A stretch of DNA of 64,000 nt from Firmicutes bacterium UBA5010 (GCA_002396645.1 DGYI01000014.1:14887-78886), one strand, 5' to 3'. Positions 33,898-43,099 are shown, numbered from the stretch's first letter. Notes: a model not told the origin generated them from the letters alone. Program-made: numbers and translations.

Positions 33898-34536
33898 ATG
33901 AAAAAATTTGATTTGTTATGGCCATTGGCTGTTGCCGCGATAGTTTTCGGTATAACCAGACAAGCCTTTGTAGAATTTGCAGGAAATCATCTTTATTTAT
34001 CCGGATTTATAAAATTTGGCTTATTGGCTCCAATGGGGGAATTATTAGTTATAAGGATGACAAGAGGGGATTGGAAGCTTCCATCGGGATTTATTTTCAG
34101 GGTTATTATCTGGGGAGTGCTCGGAATGGGTATAGCCTTGGCATTTAAGCTGTTTGAATACGGCACTTTGGCTGTTCTTGAAAAAGGTTTTGTTTACGGA
34201 CAAGGAAATAAAATTATAACAGCTTTATGCATAAGTACATTTATGAATTTAAGCTTCGGGCCTATAATGATGGGAACACATAAAATTACGGATAAGTTTA
34301 TAGACTTAAAATATGAAGCTAAGAAACCGTCGTTAAAAGATGCGGTAAAAGGAGTAGATTGGAGCGGATTTATAAACTTTGTAGTATTTAAAACAGTTCC
34401 GTTTTTCTGGATTCCGGCACATACAATAGTATTTCTTCTTCCGGGAGAATACAGACTTGTAGTAGCTGCGCTTTTATCGATAGCACTGGGTATTTTGCTG
34501 ACATTGGCAAATAAAAAACCTAAAACTGCAAAATAG
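33898..34536 (+). CDS. Integral membrane protein, possibly Mpv17/PMP22-like
   Basis: 212 residues with four or five membrane segments (about 6-22, 35-52, 66-88, 105-125, 168-205) and basic loops. The C-terminal block DWSGFINFVVFKTVPFFWIPAHTIVFLLPGEYRLVVAA has the WxxF-NF-VPxxxR-like arrangement of Mpv17/PMP22 proteins, whose bacterial members have no known function. TTGACT at 33830 with a weak -10 stands upstream; the gene is monocistronic and divergent from the lysine operon. Confidence 0.6.
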   Translation: MKKFDLLWPLAVAAIVFGITRQAFVEFAGNHLYLSGFIKFGLLAPMGELLVIRMTRGDWKLPSGFIFRVIIWGVLGMGIALAFKLFEYGTLAVLEKGFVYGQGNKIITALCISTFMNLSFGPIMMGTHKITDKFIDLKYEAKKPSLKDAVKGVDWSGFINFVVFKTVPFFWIPAHTIVFLLPGEYRLVVAALLSIALGILLTLANKKPKTAK

Positions 34537-34546
34537 AAATCACTGA

Positions 34547-34593
34547 AATCTTAGAGCGTACAACCTTTGTACGCTCTAAGATTATTTATTTTT
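34547..34593 (+). terminator. Terminator after the membrane protein gene
   Basis: AATCTTAGAGCGTACAA (34547-34563) pairs perfectly with TTGTACGCTCTAAGATT over CCT, followed by ATTTATTTTTTT. Confidence 0.92.
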
Positions 34594-34662
34594 TTATATA
34601 GTGCAAATCAAAGAAAAATAAAAGTCCCACAAGTTTCTTATCTATAGAACTTCATGTTATGA

Positions 34663-36147
34663 TTATTCAGGTTTTTGAGTAATATATCTGAATTTTCTGT
34701 AATTTCTTTGTTTATTATGCGTTTTTTCCCGGAGTTTATTTTCATCATACCCGATTAAATTATCCGTTACCCTATCTTGTTTCGACTCATCACATTCACG
34801 AGTTCTTAATGCTTGAGGAAATGTAAAAACATTACAGGGGTCATATTTTTTCTTTATTTTCTCAAGGCGTGACAGATGATTTCCGTAATACTCATTTAGA
34901 TACCCAGGAAGCTCAGAATACGGAAAATTAACATACGAACCTACTGTAAGCGGTATCAAACGCTGAAATTGTCTGTTTATCCATTCAGAGTTGATATGAG
35001 CAAAACAATCGTCTTCCCATATAGTTTCCAACCAAATTATATAATGCGCATCACGATATAGAAAAGCGGTTTCATCTTCGCTTATTTTTGCAACTTTGCC
35101 CCCCAGCGCGTACATGGATAATCCTGTATAAACGGAGCCATGGGGTCTTTGTTGAATTAACTTTACAATACTCTTAATTTCTTTTCGATTGAATCTTCTG
35201 TACACAAATCGGCTTGCAGACTGAAAACGTTCAAATTCAGGATACGTACTTCCAATAATTGTGACAGCTTCTAAGAAGCTCATATACTCAATATTAGGAA
35301 TCGCTCCTTGTATACCAAGAAAGCTTTTAAGCAATTTTCTTGCTTCATCCTGTCTTCCGTAGAAAATTCCCCGAACCAACATAGACAAGCCATCTGTCTC
35401 AGAATTGTATATTCTTGATATTAGAGTCATTCTTTCATCCGCACAAGACAGCCATTCCTGCCAGATATACAAAAACAACTCCTGTGTCTTGTAATCTGCG
35501 CAAGAATAATCAATTTCAATCAGTGTTACATTACTTACAGGGGGAGGCAATCGAAATGTAATTGAAACAACAACTCCAAAATTTCCGCCTCCGGCTCCCC
35601 GCAGTGCCCAGAAAAGCTCTGAGTTACACAGACGGTTTACTTTTAAAATACAGCCTTGATAGTCAACTATCTCTATTTCCTCTATATTGTCACATCCTAA
35701 ACCGAAATATCGGCAGGAAAGTCCCCAGCCGCCTCCCAATGCATAACCGCAAACCCCTACAGTGGGGCAGGTTCCTCCCGGAAACGGATATCCTCTGGAG
35801 GATACAAATTCATATAACTCATGATTATTTACTCCTCCCTGTGCACGTACAGTACATAGCTTATCATCAAATTCGATTTCTTTCATCTCGCTGACATCGA
35901 TTACCAAAACACAATTTCCGTTTGAATAGCCTTCATAATTATGTCCGCCGTTTCTGATACGAACAGCCGCATTATTTTGTCTTGCCCATAGTACCGCACA
36001 GGATACATCAGATGCAGTATAACAATAATTTATCACGAGCGGATATTTCTGAATCGCATGATTCCATCCCTGCCTGTCTTCCTGATAAGAATCATCACAG
36101 GAAGTTACTATACGACCGCTTAACCCGCAATATAATTCATAATTCAC
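34663..36147 (-). CDS. FAD-linked oxidase, berberine-bridge-enzyme type
   Basis: 494 residues. The PCMH FAD domain shows both covalent-attachment residues of this family: His in RNGGHNYEGYS and Cys in CPTVGVCGYALGGGWG. The C-terminal BBE motif (YVNFPYSELPGYLNEYYGNHLSRLEKIKKKYDPCNVFTFPQAL) is also present. Relatives oxidise sugars, alkaloids or aminopolyols using O2; in an anaerobe the acceptor is uncertain. GTG 36147 is chosen, with AAGGAG eight bases upstream; an ATG 13 codons earlier lacks a ribosome site. The last 35 residues are basic and unlike the family. Confidence 0.85.
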   Translation of the reverse strand: MNYELYCGLSGRIVTSCDDSYQEDRQGWNHAIQKYPLVINYCYTASDVSCAVLWARQNNAAVRIRNGGHNYEGYSNGNCVLVIDVSEMKEIEFDDKLCTVRAQGGVNNHELYEFVSSRGYPFPGGTCPTVGVCGYALGGGWGLSCRYFGLGCDNIEEIEIVDYQGCILKVNRLCNSELFWALRGAGGGNFGVVVSITFRLPPPVSNVTLIEIDYSCADYKTQELFLYIWQEWLSCADERMTLISRIYNSETDGLSMLVRGIFYGRQDEARKLLKSFLGIQGAIPNIEYMSFLEAVTIIGSTYPEFERFQSASRFVYRRFNRKEIKSIVKLIQQRPHGSVYTGLSMYALGGKVAKISEDETAFLYRDAHYIIWLETIWEDDCFAHINSEWINRQFQRLIPLTVGSYVNFPYSELPGYLNEYYGNHLSRLEKIKKKYDPCNVFTFPQALRTRECDESKQDRVTDNLIGYDENKLREKTHNKQRNYRKFRYITQKPE

Positions 36148-36263
36148 AAAATCGCTCCTTTTATTTTTAAAAATACTAAAAGACATGCTTCATTTTATAT
36201 TATATGAATCAATATTTGCGTAGTTACTTAACTATTAGACAACTATCAGAAAATAGCGGAATT

Positions 36264-36725
36264 CTAATTATTTTTAGTTTTAATCATCAGGTATTCATTT
36301 ACTCCTTTTTTATAGAAGTCGGGGATAGTTCCTATAAACTGATATCCCAACTTTTCATAAAGCCTTTTGGCATCTGTATTAAAGTCTGCTACTATTAAGA
36401 ACAGCTTATCATAATCTCTTGCTATTTTGTTTTCAAAATAGTCCATTAAATGCTTTCCGATACCCATATTTCTATATTTCTCATCTACAACTATGAGGTG
36501 AAGATAAGGATACTTTCCCAGTGCTCCATCCATATCAACCCAAATAAATCCTGCACACTCGTTTTTACATAAGACGACAAACATTTCGTCCTCTTCCATA
36601 CCTCTTTTTAAAATATTATAAGTATTTTTATTTGAAAAATAGATTTGTCCTAAATTTGATTCTAAAAGTATTTTATTGCACTTATCCAGATAATCCGGAT
36701 TTAATTTTATAATTTCAAGATTCAT
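36264..36725 (-). CDS. GNAT-family N-acetyltransferase
   Basis: 153 residues. The acetyl-CoA loop is in VVDEKYRNMGIGKHLMDYFE (R/QxxGxG/A type), and the C-terminal LYEKLGYQFIGTIPDFYKKG is the usual GNAT ending. The substrate cannot be told. It stands alone between the oxidase and the flavodoxin-like gene. Confidence 0.85.
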   Translation of the reverse strand: MNLEIIKLNPDYLDKCNKILLESNLGQIYFSNKNTYNILKRGMEEDEMFVVLCKNECAGFIWVDMDGALGKYPYLHLIVVDEKYRNMGIGKHLMDYFENKIARDYDKLFLIVADFNTDAKRLYEKLGYQFIGTIPDFYKKGVNEYLMIKTKNN

Positions 36726-36778
36726 GTGAATACCTCATTTATTTTTAATAATTTTGAATCAAAGCTAATATAAAAATT

Positions 36779-36804
36779 TCGCTCAGAATATTAATGCTGA
36801 GCGA
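36779..36804 (-). terminator. Terminator of the flavodoxin-like reductase gene
   Basis: TCGCTCAG pairs with CTGAGCGA; on the - strand AAATTTTTATA follows. It lies 25 bases after the reductase stop codon. Confidence 0.7.
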
Positions 36805-36828
36805 TATATAATATAAGCATTTGAGTTT

Positions 36829-37452
36829 TTATCTGATAAAATTTGTAAATTCTCTTTTTTCTTCTGACTTAGGTATATTGATACCCTTTTCTTTTCCTGC
36901 CTCTATACATTTTAAAAGCCAAGCCATATTTCTGCCTAAGGTTCTCATAATTTGAAGACCTTCCAAGTCTTTTTTTACATCTTCAGCGCTGCTTCCATGC
37001 ACCATGTTCCAGTATTGAGACGATACTACAGGCATGCTTGATATAGTAAAATATTTGTTGAGCACATCAAATGCTGCTGTTGTTCCTGCTCTTCTTGCAG
37101 AAACTATTGCTGCTGCAGGTTTGTATTTTAACAGTCTGCCTCCTGAATAAAACATTCTGTCAAGAAGTGAAACAACCGCTCCGTTTGCAGAAGCGTAATA
37201 TACAGGCGATCCTACTATAAATCCATCGATATTTTCACATTTTTCAAGTGCTGTATTTACTATATCATCATCAAATATACATCTGTTGTTGCTGCACTTT
37301 CCGCATGCAGTACATCCTCTTACAGGTTTAGTTCCGATATGAAATATTTCAGTTTCAATATTTGCTTTATTTAGCTCCTTTTCTATTTCTGACAGGGCAG
37401 TGTAAGTACATCCATTTTTATTTGGACTTCCGTTAATTAATAAAACTTTCAT
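36829..37452 (-). CDS. NADPH-dependent FMN reductase / iron-sulfur flavoprotein-like
   Basis: 207 residues with a flavodoxin fold: LLINGSPNKNGCTYTAL phosphate loop and GSPVYYASANGAVVSLLDRMF. A compact cysteine motif, CTACGKCSNNRC (about 47-58), is of the kind that binds a 4Fe-4S cluster in archaeal-type iron-sulfur flavoproteins. Probable role is flavin-mediated electron transfer in redox defence; the partner is unknown. Confidence 0.82.
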   Translation of the reverse strand: MKVLLINGSPNKNGCTYTALSEIEKELNKANIETEIFHIGTKPVRGCTACGKCSNNRCIFDDDIVNTALEKCENIDGFIVGSPVYYASANGAVVSLLDRMFYSGGRLLKYKPAAAIVSARRAGTTAAFDVLNKYFTISSMPVVSSQYWNMVHGSSAEDVKKDLEGLQIMRTLGRNMAWLLKCIEAGKEKGINIPKSEEKREFTNFIR

Positions 37453-37504
37453 TTGGCACCTCTATATAATTATTTTTTATACTAATCTTAATCATATAAG
37501 ATCT

Positions 37505-38266
37505 TTAATACTCTACATCTTTTAGAAACAAGGCATGCGCAGGTGCATTAGGCCCGGCTTCCTGCCTTTTGCGCTGATTTAATATGTTTTCTACATCATC
37601 GGGCATTAAATTACCTTTTCCTACCTCTATGAGAGTACCGCAGATTATTCTGACCATATTCCATAAAAATGAATTGCCCTTTATTTCTATTTCAATTAAA
37701 TTATCATTTTTTATTATATTAATTGAATATATAGTTCTGACGGTGGACTTCTTTTTACTTTTTAATGTAGTAAAGCTTTGAAAATCATGTGTTCCGATAA
37801 GAAAATGAGAAGCCTTGAGCATTTTATCCGTATTTAAAGTCTCCGATATAGTATATTCATACTTTCTGCTGAATATATTTCGTTTATCACTGTTATTTAT
37901 CCTGTAAAGGTAAATTTTCGATAAAGCATTGTACCTTGCATGAAATCTCTCGCTGCAATCCTTTATAGATTTAACCTGTATATCCTCAGGCAAATATTTA
38001 TACAGATATTCTGACATTTTTTCGGTTGATAAGCTGCTCTTAGTATGAAAATTGGCAGTATAATTTAAAGCGTGAACTCCTGCATCAGTTCTTCCGCAGC
38101 CTATAACCGATATATTTTCATCAGTCATAAGCGACAGCACGCTTTCAAGCTTTCCCTGAATAGTTAAAGTACCTGTTGAATTAGCAGAACCAGAGCCGCT
38201 GTCAAGCTTTTGCCAGCCCTTATATTTACTGCCGTCATATTCAATAAGCATTTTTATATTTCTCAT
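37505..38266 (-). CDS. truA: tRNA pseudouridine(38-40) synthase
   Basis: 253 residues. The catalytic aspartate is in CGRTDAGVHA (about residue 61), and the ending KGNSFLWNMVRIICGTLIEVGKG is diagnostic of TruA, which modifies the anticodon arm. ATG 38266 (MRNIKMLIEY) is chosen; the open frame continues 11 codons to a TTG, but AAGGAGG lies inside that extension. The spacing of 14 bases from AAGGAGG is longer than usual. Confidence 0.93.
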   Translation of the reverse strand: MRNIKMLIEYDGSKYKGWQKLDSGSGSANSTGTLTIQGKLESVLSLMTDENISVIGCGRTDAGVHALNYTANFHTKSSLSTEKMSEYLYKYLPEDIQVKSIKDCSERFHARYNALSKIYLYRINNSDKRNIFSRKYEYTISETLNTDKMLKASHFLIGTHDFQSFTTLKSKKKSTVRTIYSINIIKNDNLIEIEIKGNSFLWNMVRIICGTLIEVGKGNLMPDDVENILNQRKRQEAGPNAPAHALFLKDVEY

Positions 38267-38376
38267 TATTATGTCTGTGCCTCCTTTACACAAATTCAAA
38301 GGTTTTAATAATTATTTACTTTATTTTAGCATAAATTAAATAAAAATTAAAGCATTCTTATATGTTTATATAAAAA

Positions 38377-38415
38377 CGGCGAAAATCTTATAAATAAAAG
38401 ATTTTGCCGCTCTTT
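38377..38415 (-). terminator. Terminator downstream of the CPBP/small ORF pair
   Basis: CGGCGAAAATCTT pairs with AAGATTTTGCCG; on the - strand TTTTTATAT follows. It lies between the 35-codon ORF and truA. Confidence 0.78.
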
Positions 38416-38471
38416 GTATTTGTTCATTTGGATATCAAAAAGCATCAAATATGATTATTGAAGTAAATTAA

Positions 38472-38579
38472 CTAATGCAATATCCTGAATGCTTTGGTAA
38501 AGCAAATGAAATCGATAAATTGGCTGTCAACGCTAAAACCTGTTACAACACTGCTTAGTTTTAAAATATAATCTATCAC
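38472..38579 (-). CDS. Small ORF of 35 codons downstream of the CPBP protease gene
   Basis: A GTG at 38577-38579 lies five bases after AAGGAG and 14 bases beyond the CPBP stop. It opens 35 codons ending in TAG (38472-38474). The peptide starts MIDYILKLSSVVTGFSV, has a cysteine in FICFTKAF, and ends ILH; it is mildly hydrophobic without a classic signal sequence. A terminator follows. CPBP membrane proteases sometimes process or confer immunity to small peptides, so a peptide signal or bacteriocin-like product is conceivable, but I recognise no family. Confidence 0.5.
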   Translation of the reverse strand: MIDYILKLSSVVTGFSVDSQFIDFICFTKAFRILH

Positions 38580-38593
38580 AATCACTCCTTAAA

Positions 38594-39220
38594 TTAAATT
38601 GATTGCAAAAAATTCATTGCAAAATGAATAGCGACAGGTATTAAAATATCTTTTCTTTTATATGTAATATAGCAAAATAACAAATGAATTATAAATGTAC
38701 TGATAAGCTGAGGGATTGCCTGAATGATATAAGCAATCGAAACCATATTATGAACGTACATTTGAAAAGGCAAATGTATTAAAGAAAAAAATATCCCACC
38801 AATTATAAATATAATATATCTGTTTAATTTCAAGCCAAACAGATAATTTTGGATAAAACCTCTATATAGAATTTCTTCTGTCAATCCGATATAAAACAAA
38901 TAATAAAATGCTGTTTTTAATAATTTAGGCATAGTGAAGTCGCTTTTAAACATACTATATATAAATGTTATAATTATCATTATTGATGCTATAAGCAGGT
39001 TCTTTGCTAAATTATTATTTTTCGATATACCTAAATCCACTATACTTTTATCTTTAAGCAAAACAGTTATAACAGGAACAATAAATAAGATTATATAAAT
39101 CAAATGATACCAACTCGAATTACTTTTAAGCAAAATTCCCATTGCGAAAAGTCCAAGCATTGATAAAAAATAATATATTATTGCTATTTTAGCATAATCT
39201 GTACTCTTTTGTTTATACAT
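38594..39220 (-). CDS. CPBP-family intramembrane glutamic endopeptidase
   Basis: 208 residues with six to eight membrane segments. The three CPBP motifs are present: EEILYRG (EExxxR), FFSLIH (FxxxH) and HFAMN (HxxxB). Related proteins include Rce1 CAAX proteases and bacteriocin-immunity proteins. ATG 39220 is chosen because GGAGA lies five bases before it; an ATG four codons earlier overlaps the site. A 35-codon ORF lies just downstream, probably in the same transcript. Confidence 0.85.
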   Translation of the reverse strand: MYKQKSTDYAKIAIIYYFLSMLGLFAMGILLKSNSSWYHLIYIILFIVPVITVLLKDKSIVDLGISKNNNLAKNLLIASIMIIITFIYSMFKSDFTMPKLLKTAFYYLFYIGLTEEILYRGFIQNYLFGLKLNRYIIFIIGGIFFSLIHLPFQMYVHNMVSIAYIIQAIPQLISTFIIHLLFCYITYKRKDILIPVAIHFAMNFLQSI

Positions 39221-39272
39221 AATTATCTCCATAGTTTCATAATATCAATCATAATATTCATAATTGCCGATT

Positions 39273-39824
39273 TTATCTTTCTAAAATCAAGATTTCATCT
39301 GTAGCCTTCCTTGGACGCTGCGACGGAGACTCAGCAGGATATCCTATTGCTATTGCTGAAACTAGTTGTAAATTTTCATATCCTACAGATTTGCAAATTT
39401 CATTTTCTGTGTAAACAGTATCTCTTATCCATAGAGCGCCAAGTCCAAGATTTACTGCTTCTAAACAAATATGCTCAATTGCCGCACCTATAGAAAGCAA
39501 GTCACCAATCATCCAATCTTCATCCTTTTCTCTGAAAACCAATATTAATACAGGCGCATTTTTAATAACATTGGCAGATGACTTGGAGCTGTTCATATAT
39601 CCGGGCAAATCAATGTCATTTCTTTCAAACAAATTAAGCATGATGTCGGCAACTTTATTTTTAGATTCATTCTTAAGAATCATAAAGCTCCAAGGCTGTC
39701 TGTTTTTAGCAGACTGACAAAGTCTTGCACAGTCGATTATATTTTTGAGTTTTTCATTTTCAACTTCCTGAGATGTAAATTTTCTTATACTTCTTCGATC
39801 CTTAATTACTTTTTCAAATTCCAT
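39273..39824 (-). CDS. Nitroreductase-family protein
   Basis: 183 residues. N-terminal RRSIRKFTSQEV FMN-phosphate loop, NRQPWSFMIL, and the IGAAIEHICLEAVNLGLGALWIRD dimer-interface helix typical of the family; the ending GYPAESPSQRPRKATDEIL is also usual. An FMN-dependent NAD(P)H oxidoreductase with unknown natural substrate. Confidence 0.88.
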   Translation of the reverse strand: MEFEKVIKDRRSIRKFTSQEVENEKLKNIIDCARLCQSAKNRQPWSFMILKNESKNKVADIMLNLFERNDIDLPGYMNSSKSSANVIKNAPVLILVFREKDEDWMIGDLLSIGAAIEHICLEAVNLGLGALWIRDTVYTENEICKSVGYENLQLVSAIAIGYPAESPSQRPRKATDEILILER

Positions 39825-39967
39825 ACTCTAAACTCCTTTAAAAAAATTATAGTAATTATTATAAAATAATTTAGCAATATCAATATATTTATAAAGTCAA
39901 TTTTAAATAGTTTAACATTTAGCAATCAAATTTACAAATAAAATGTTTTAAATATAAAGCGTAAAAA

Positions 39968-40008
39968 AGCAAGGAGATTGTTCATAAAAATAAACTTTCT
40001 CCTTGCTT
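39968..40008 (-). terminator. Terminator of the chemoreceptor group
   Basis: AGCAAGGAGA pairs with TCTCCTTGCT; read leftward it is followed by TTTTTTACG. It closes the transcript of the MCP, FMN-lipoprotein and CoA-binding genes. Confidence 0.85.
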
Positions 40009-40018
40009 ATATACCTTA

Positions 40019-40375
40019 TTAATTAGAATAGAGTCTAAGTCCGAAAAGCAGACAATCCTCAATATAAGGCATTTTATTCTCTTCAAGATAGCTTTTCAGC
40101 TCATCACTTTCAGCTCCCGGTTGAATCACAATGCAGTCGAAATTCTTTTTACATTCCTTCATCAGTAAAAGACCCTTGTTAGGATTGATGCATAGGTCTA
40201 TAATTTCAATTTCCTCCTCAATATCATTGATAGAGGAAAGCTCTTTTCCAACTGAATAAACCGTATATCCCTTTTCCAGCAGGCCGTGCTTAATTTTGCA
40301 GGCATATTTGTCAGGATTCAGAGTATCTCCCAACACAACAAAGCTCTTTTTTTGCATAATCTCATCTAGATTCAT
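40019..40375 (-). CDS. CoA-binding-domain protein (YccU-like)
   Basis: 118 residues, a single Rossmann CoA-binding domain: FVVLGDTLNPDKYACKIKHGLLEKGYTVYSVG and CIVIQPGAESDELKSYLEE. The family relates to the CoA-binding half of succinyl-CoA synthetase; its role is unknown. It follows the FMN-binding lipoprotein by 12 bases. Confidence 0.8.
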   Translation of the reverse strand: MNLDEIMQKKSFVVLGDTLNPDKYACKIKHGLLEKGYTVYSVGKELSSINDIEEEIEIIDLCINPNKGLLLMKECKKNFDCIVIQPGAESDELKSYLEENKMPYIEDCLLFGLRLYSN

Positions 40376-40387
40376 TTTTATTACTCC

Positions 40388-40828
40388 TTAATTAGTGTCA
40401 ACTATTGCAACTTTAGTATTACCTGTACGGGCACATTCTATAGCTGCATTGGCTAATTTTTTAAATGAATTATAAGATGTTGTAGCTCCTGCTAATGCAT
40501 CTATATCATCAGGGTTTTGTTTATCTAAAAGCTGTAATCCGTAATTTCTTGTATATAAATTAGGATAATTTCCTACAGTACTATTCATAAGTCTCATATA
40601 ATCCATGTCCCAAGATTTTATATAGCCACTGGGATTTTTTGCATTATATTCAATTGAAATAATATCGCCATCATGCACAAAGATTGTAACATATTCTTTC
40701 CAACCATGAAGAAAGTCTGAGGCCTCTGCCGTATAATATCCGTTTTTCATTTGTGCATTAGTATTTGAGCTGCAAGAAGCTAAAAGCAGAATAGCCGATA
40801 ATGTAATAAAAGCAATTATTCGTCTCAA
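40388..40828 (-). CDS. FMN-binding-domain lipoprotein
   Basis: 146 residues. The signal peptide ends in the lipobox LLLASC (Cys 19), so the protein is anchored outside the membrane. Then comes the GYYTAEASDF opening and DALAGATTSYNSFKKLANAAIECA of FMN-binding domains, in which a Thr/Ser accepts covalent FMN from ApbE in related Rnf/Nqr subunits. It is five bases from the upstream chemoreceptor gene, an unusual pairing that suggests a redox cue to the receptor. Confidence 0.85.
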   Translation of the reverse strand: MRRIIAFITLSAILLLASCSSNTNAQMKNGYYTAEASDFLHGWKEYVTIFVHDGDIISIEYNAKNPSGYIKSWDMDYMRLMNSTVGNYPNLYTRNYGLQLLDKQNPDDIDALAGATTSYNSFKKLANAAIECARTGNTKVAIVDTN

Positions 40829-40833
40829 TACAA

Positions 40834-42813
40834 CTACCTCCTTTCATCACGTAAAGTAAATTGTGCTGCCATAGAATTTAACGCATCTGCCTGGCTGGTC
40901 AAGGTTTGGCTTGCAGCCGCGCTTTCTAAGCTGGATTCAAGATTTCTCTGAGCTAATGTATTAACTGCATTAATCTGAATAACCATCGCATCCAAGGAGG
41001 ACTTTTGCGCTGTGACAGCATCAACTAATTCTCTGGTAATTTGTGAGATATTAGACATAACAGAAGTTATTTCTTCAAGTGATGATGCAGCTTTGTTTGC
41101 AAATCCGGTGCCTGTTTCAATAGACATACTGGAATTTTCAATCATCTCTGATGTTCGTTTTGATGATTCGCTGCTTTGTGCAGCAAGTCTGCGAACCTCC
41201 TCAGCAACTACAGAAAAGCCTTTTCCGTAGCTTCCGGCTCTTGCCGCTTCTACAGCTGCATTTAGTGCCAAAATATTAGTTTGGAAAGAAATATCCTCCA
41301 AAAATTTATTTATTTTGGTTATTTCTTCTGAATTTTTGGTTATTTCTCCCATGGAATTCAAAAGCTCTTTCATATGTATATCACTGTCTCTTAAATAATT
41401 TACAGCTCTTTCGATTAAATCATTTACCCTTATTGTATGTTGATTTATATCATCAATGTTTATACCTATAGTTTTGCTTTCTTGCATCAGTTCGTTTAAA
41501 GAAGCAGATTGTTCAGAAGAACTTTCTTGAACATGTGCTGCATTTTCAGATACAAGATAGGATGTATTTGAAAGTTCTGTAGAAGCATTTTGTAAGGAAT
41601 GCATAATATCATTGAGGAAATTTATAATTTGAGTTAATGAATCCTTCATAGCTATAAAATCTCCATTAAATTCGCCTTCTACAACCACGTCTAAATTGCT
41701 GTTTGACAGTTCGGACATAACACGTGAAAGCTCTCTTGTGTAATGATTCAGATTTTCCACCGTACCTAATAAGGCATTTGAAAGAATTTCTGTTTCATCA
41801 TTTGTCTTTTCTACCTCAATCAGACTATGTAAATCCCCCTGGGCTAAGCTTCCTATACGATTTGTTATACGGCTGAGCGGCTTTTGAATTCGATTAGACA
41901 GATGTAAGATTAATAAAATTGCTGCTGTCACTAATAAAAGAGTTATAATAACTCCATATATAATAGCCTTGTTAGCGGCTCCCGTAAAATCATCACGAGG
42001 TGCGGTAACTGCTAAAGACCAATGTGTGCCCCTTATAGGTGCATAAGCAATAAGCTGAACGCCATCCTTCCCTTTTGTGATTGATGCTCCGGCTTGTCCA
42101 CTAATCATTTGCGCCTGCAAATCATCTAATCCATCTATCGACAAAACTTGCTTGATAGATTTTCCCTCTCTTACCAAATTACTATCCTTATGTGCTATAA
42201 GTTGTCCATTTTCATTAATAATAAATGCTGTTCCGTTAGCTCCTAGATTTATGCTGCTCATTACATCATTTAAAACATCATATTTATAGCTGCCAACTAA
42301 ATAATAAAGAAGTTTTTTCTCCTTATAATCAGAGAAAACCGGTGAACCAATAGCGAATTCCAAACCTTTTTGTCCTAAACCGGTATCTTCAATTACTAAA
42401 TTTTGTGTTTCTTCCATCAGCTTGTACATGGAATTATCGTTTATGCTTGCAGGGCTGCCCTCGCTGCCGGTGTATAGAGTGCCGTTCGGTAAATATAATG
42501 CCAGCCAGACAAATTCTATGCCGCCTTTAATATAATCTAAATTTGCTTGCTTTTCAGCTAATGTTGCATTGGGTGAAATTAACACTGAGTCATTTCTAAT
42601 CATAAATAATCGATCAGCCATCATGTGTAAATTTCCTTCAACACTTTGCGCTGCAGTTTTTGCCATCGGTAAAAGTGTTTCCAATAAAACCTCATCAGTG
42701 AGAGTCATCATAAAAGATGCCATCATAAACATTAGAACACTTGACATAATCAATATAATAATTAATGTATTTAATAAAATTTTTCGTCTGATTCCTTTTT
42801 CTGCCTTCAACAA
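40834..42813 (-). CDS. Methyl-accepting chemotaxis protein with extracellular Cache-like sensor
   Basis: 659 residues. Membrane segment about 11-35, external sensor about 36-280 of dCache type (YLPNGTLYTGSEGSPASIND, ENGQLIAHKDSNLVREG), second segment about 283-303, HAMP (304-360), then the long signalling coil with the CheA/CheW tip (INKFLEDISFQTNILALNAAVEAARAGSYGKGFSVVAEEVRRLAAQSS). It senses a small extracellular ligand and controls CheA. The ligand pocket is not identifiable. It starts an operon with the FMN-binding lipoprotein. Confidence 0.92.
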   Translation of the reverse strand: MLKAEKGIRRKILLNTLIIILIMSSVLMFMMASFMMTLTDEVLLETLLPMAKTAAQSVEGNLHMMADRLFMIRNDSVLISPNATLAEKQANLDYIKGGIEFVWLALYLPNGTLYTGSEGSPASINDNSMYKLMEETQNLVIEDTGLGQKGLEFAIGSPVFSDYKEKKLLYYLVGSYKYDVLNDVMSSINLGANGTAFIINENGQLIAHKDSNLVREGKSIKQVLSIDGLDDLQAQMISGQAGASITKGKDGVQLIAYAPIRGTHWSLAVTAPRDDFTGAANKAIIYGVIITLLLVTAAILLILHLSNRIQKPLSRITNRIGSLAQGDLHSLIEVEKTNDETEILSNALLGTVENLNHYTRELSRVMSELSNSNLDVVVEGEFNGDFIAMKDSLTQIINFLNDIMHSLQNASTELSNTSYLVSENAAHVQESSSEQSASLNELMQESKTIGINIDDINQHTIRVNDLIERAVNYLRDSDIHMKELLNSMGEITKNSEEITKINKFLEDISFQTNILALNAAVEAARAGSYGKGFSVVAEEVRRLAAQSSESSKRTSEMIENSSMSIETGTGFANKAASSLEEITSVMSNISQITRELVDAVTAQKSSLDAMVIQINAVNTLAQRNLESSLESAAASQTLTSQADALNSMAAQFTLRDERR

Positions 42814-42842
42814 TGCTATCCTCCTTAGTTTTTTTATATTAA

Positions 42843-42862
42843 CATGTACTAAATACTACATG
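42843..42862. promoter_or_regulatory. Inverted repeat CATGTA-N8-TACATG
   Basis: CATGTA (42843-42848) and TACATG (42857-42862) flank CTAAATAC, 30 bases upstream of the chemoreceptor start in the divergent region before guaB. A possible operator; the binding protein is unknown. Confidence 0.4.
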
Positions 42863-43021
42863 AATTTATACCCTGTAATACTGAATTAACTCACCTTAAT
42901 TATATACTATGTTAAATATTTTTCAATTATTATTTTATATATTGTATTAAAAATATTTAGAAAATTAACTGCAATATAATCAGCTCTTGTCAATCTTTTA
43001 CAAAAACTTAACAAAATGCGG

Positions 43022-43050
43022 TTGACTTTAATGCCGGCTTGTGATATTCT
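43022..43050 (+). promoter_or_regulatory. Sigma-A promoter of guaB
   Basis: TTGACT (43022-43027), a 17-base spacer and TATTCT (43045-43050). The leader is short and no riboswitch is visible. Confidence 0.8.
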
Positions 43051-43099
43051 ATTCTGAAATTTATTATGAACGAATGAGAATAAGGAGTATTTTTTAACA

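Noticed and set aside
34663..36186. Flavin oxidase starting at the ATG at 36186
   Set aside because: No ribosome site precedes that ATG, while AAGGAG lies eight bases before GTG 36147.
37505..38299. TruA starting at the TTG codon at 38299
   Set aside because: The extension contains its own AAGGAGG ribosome site, so ATG 38266 is more plausible.
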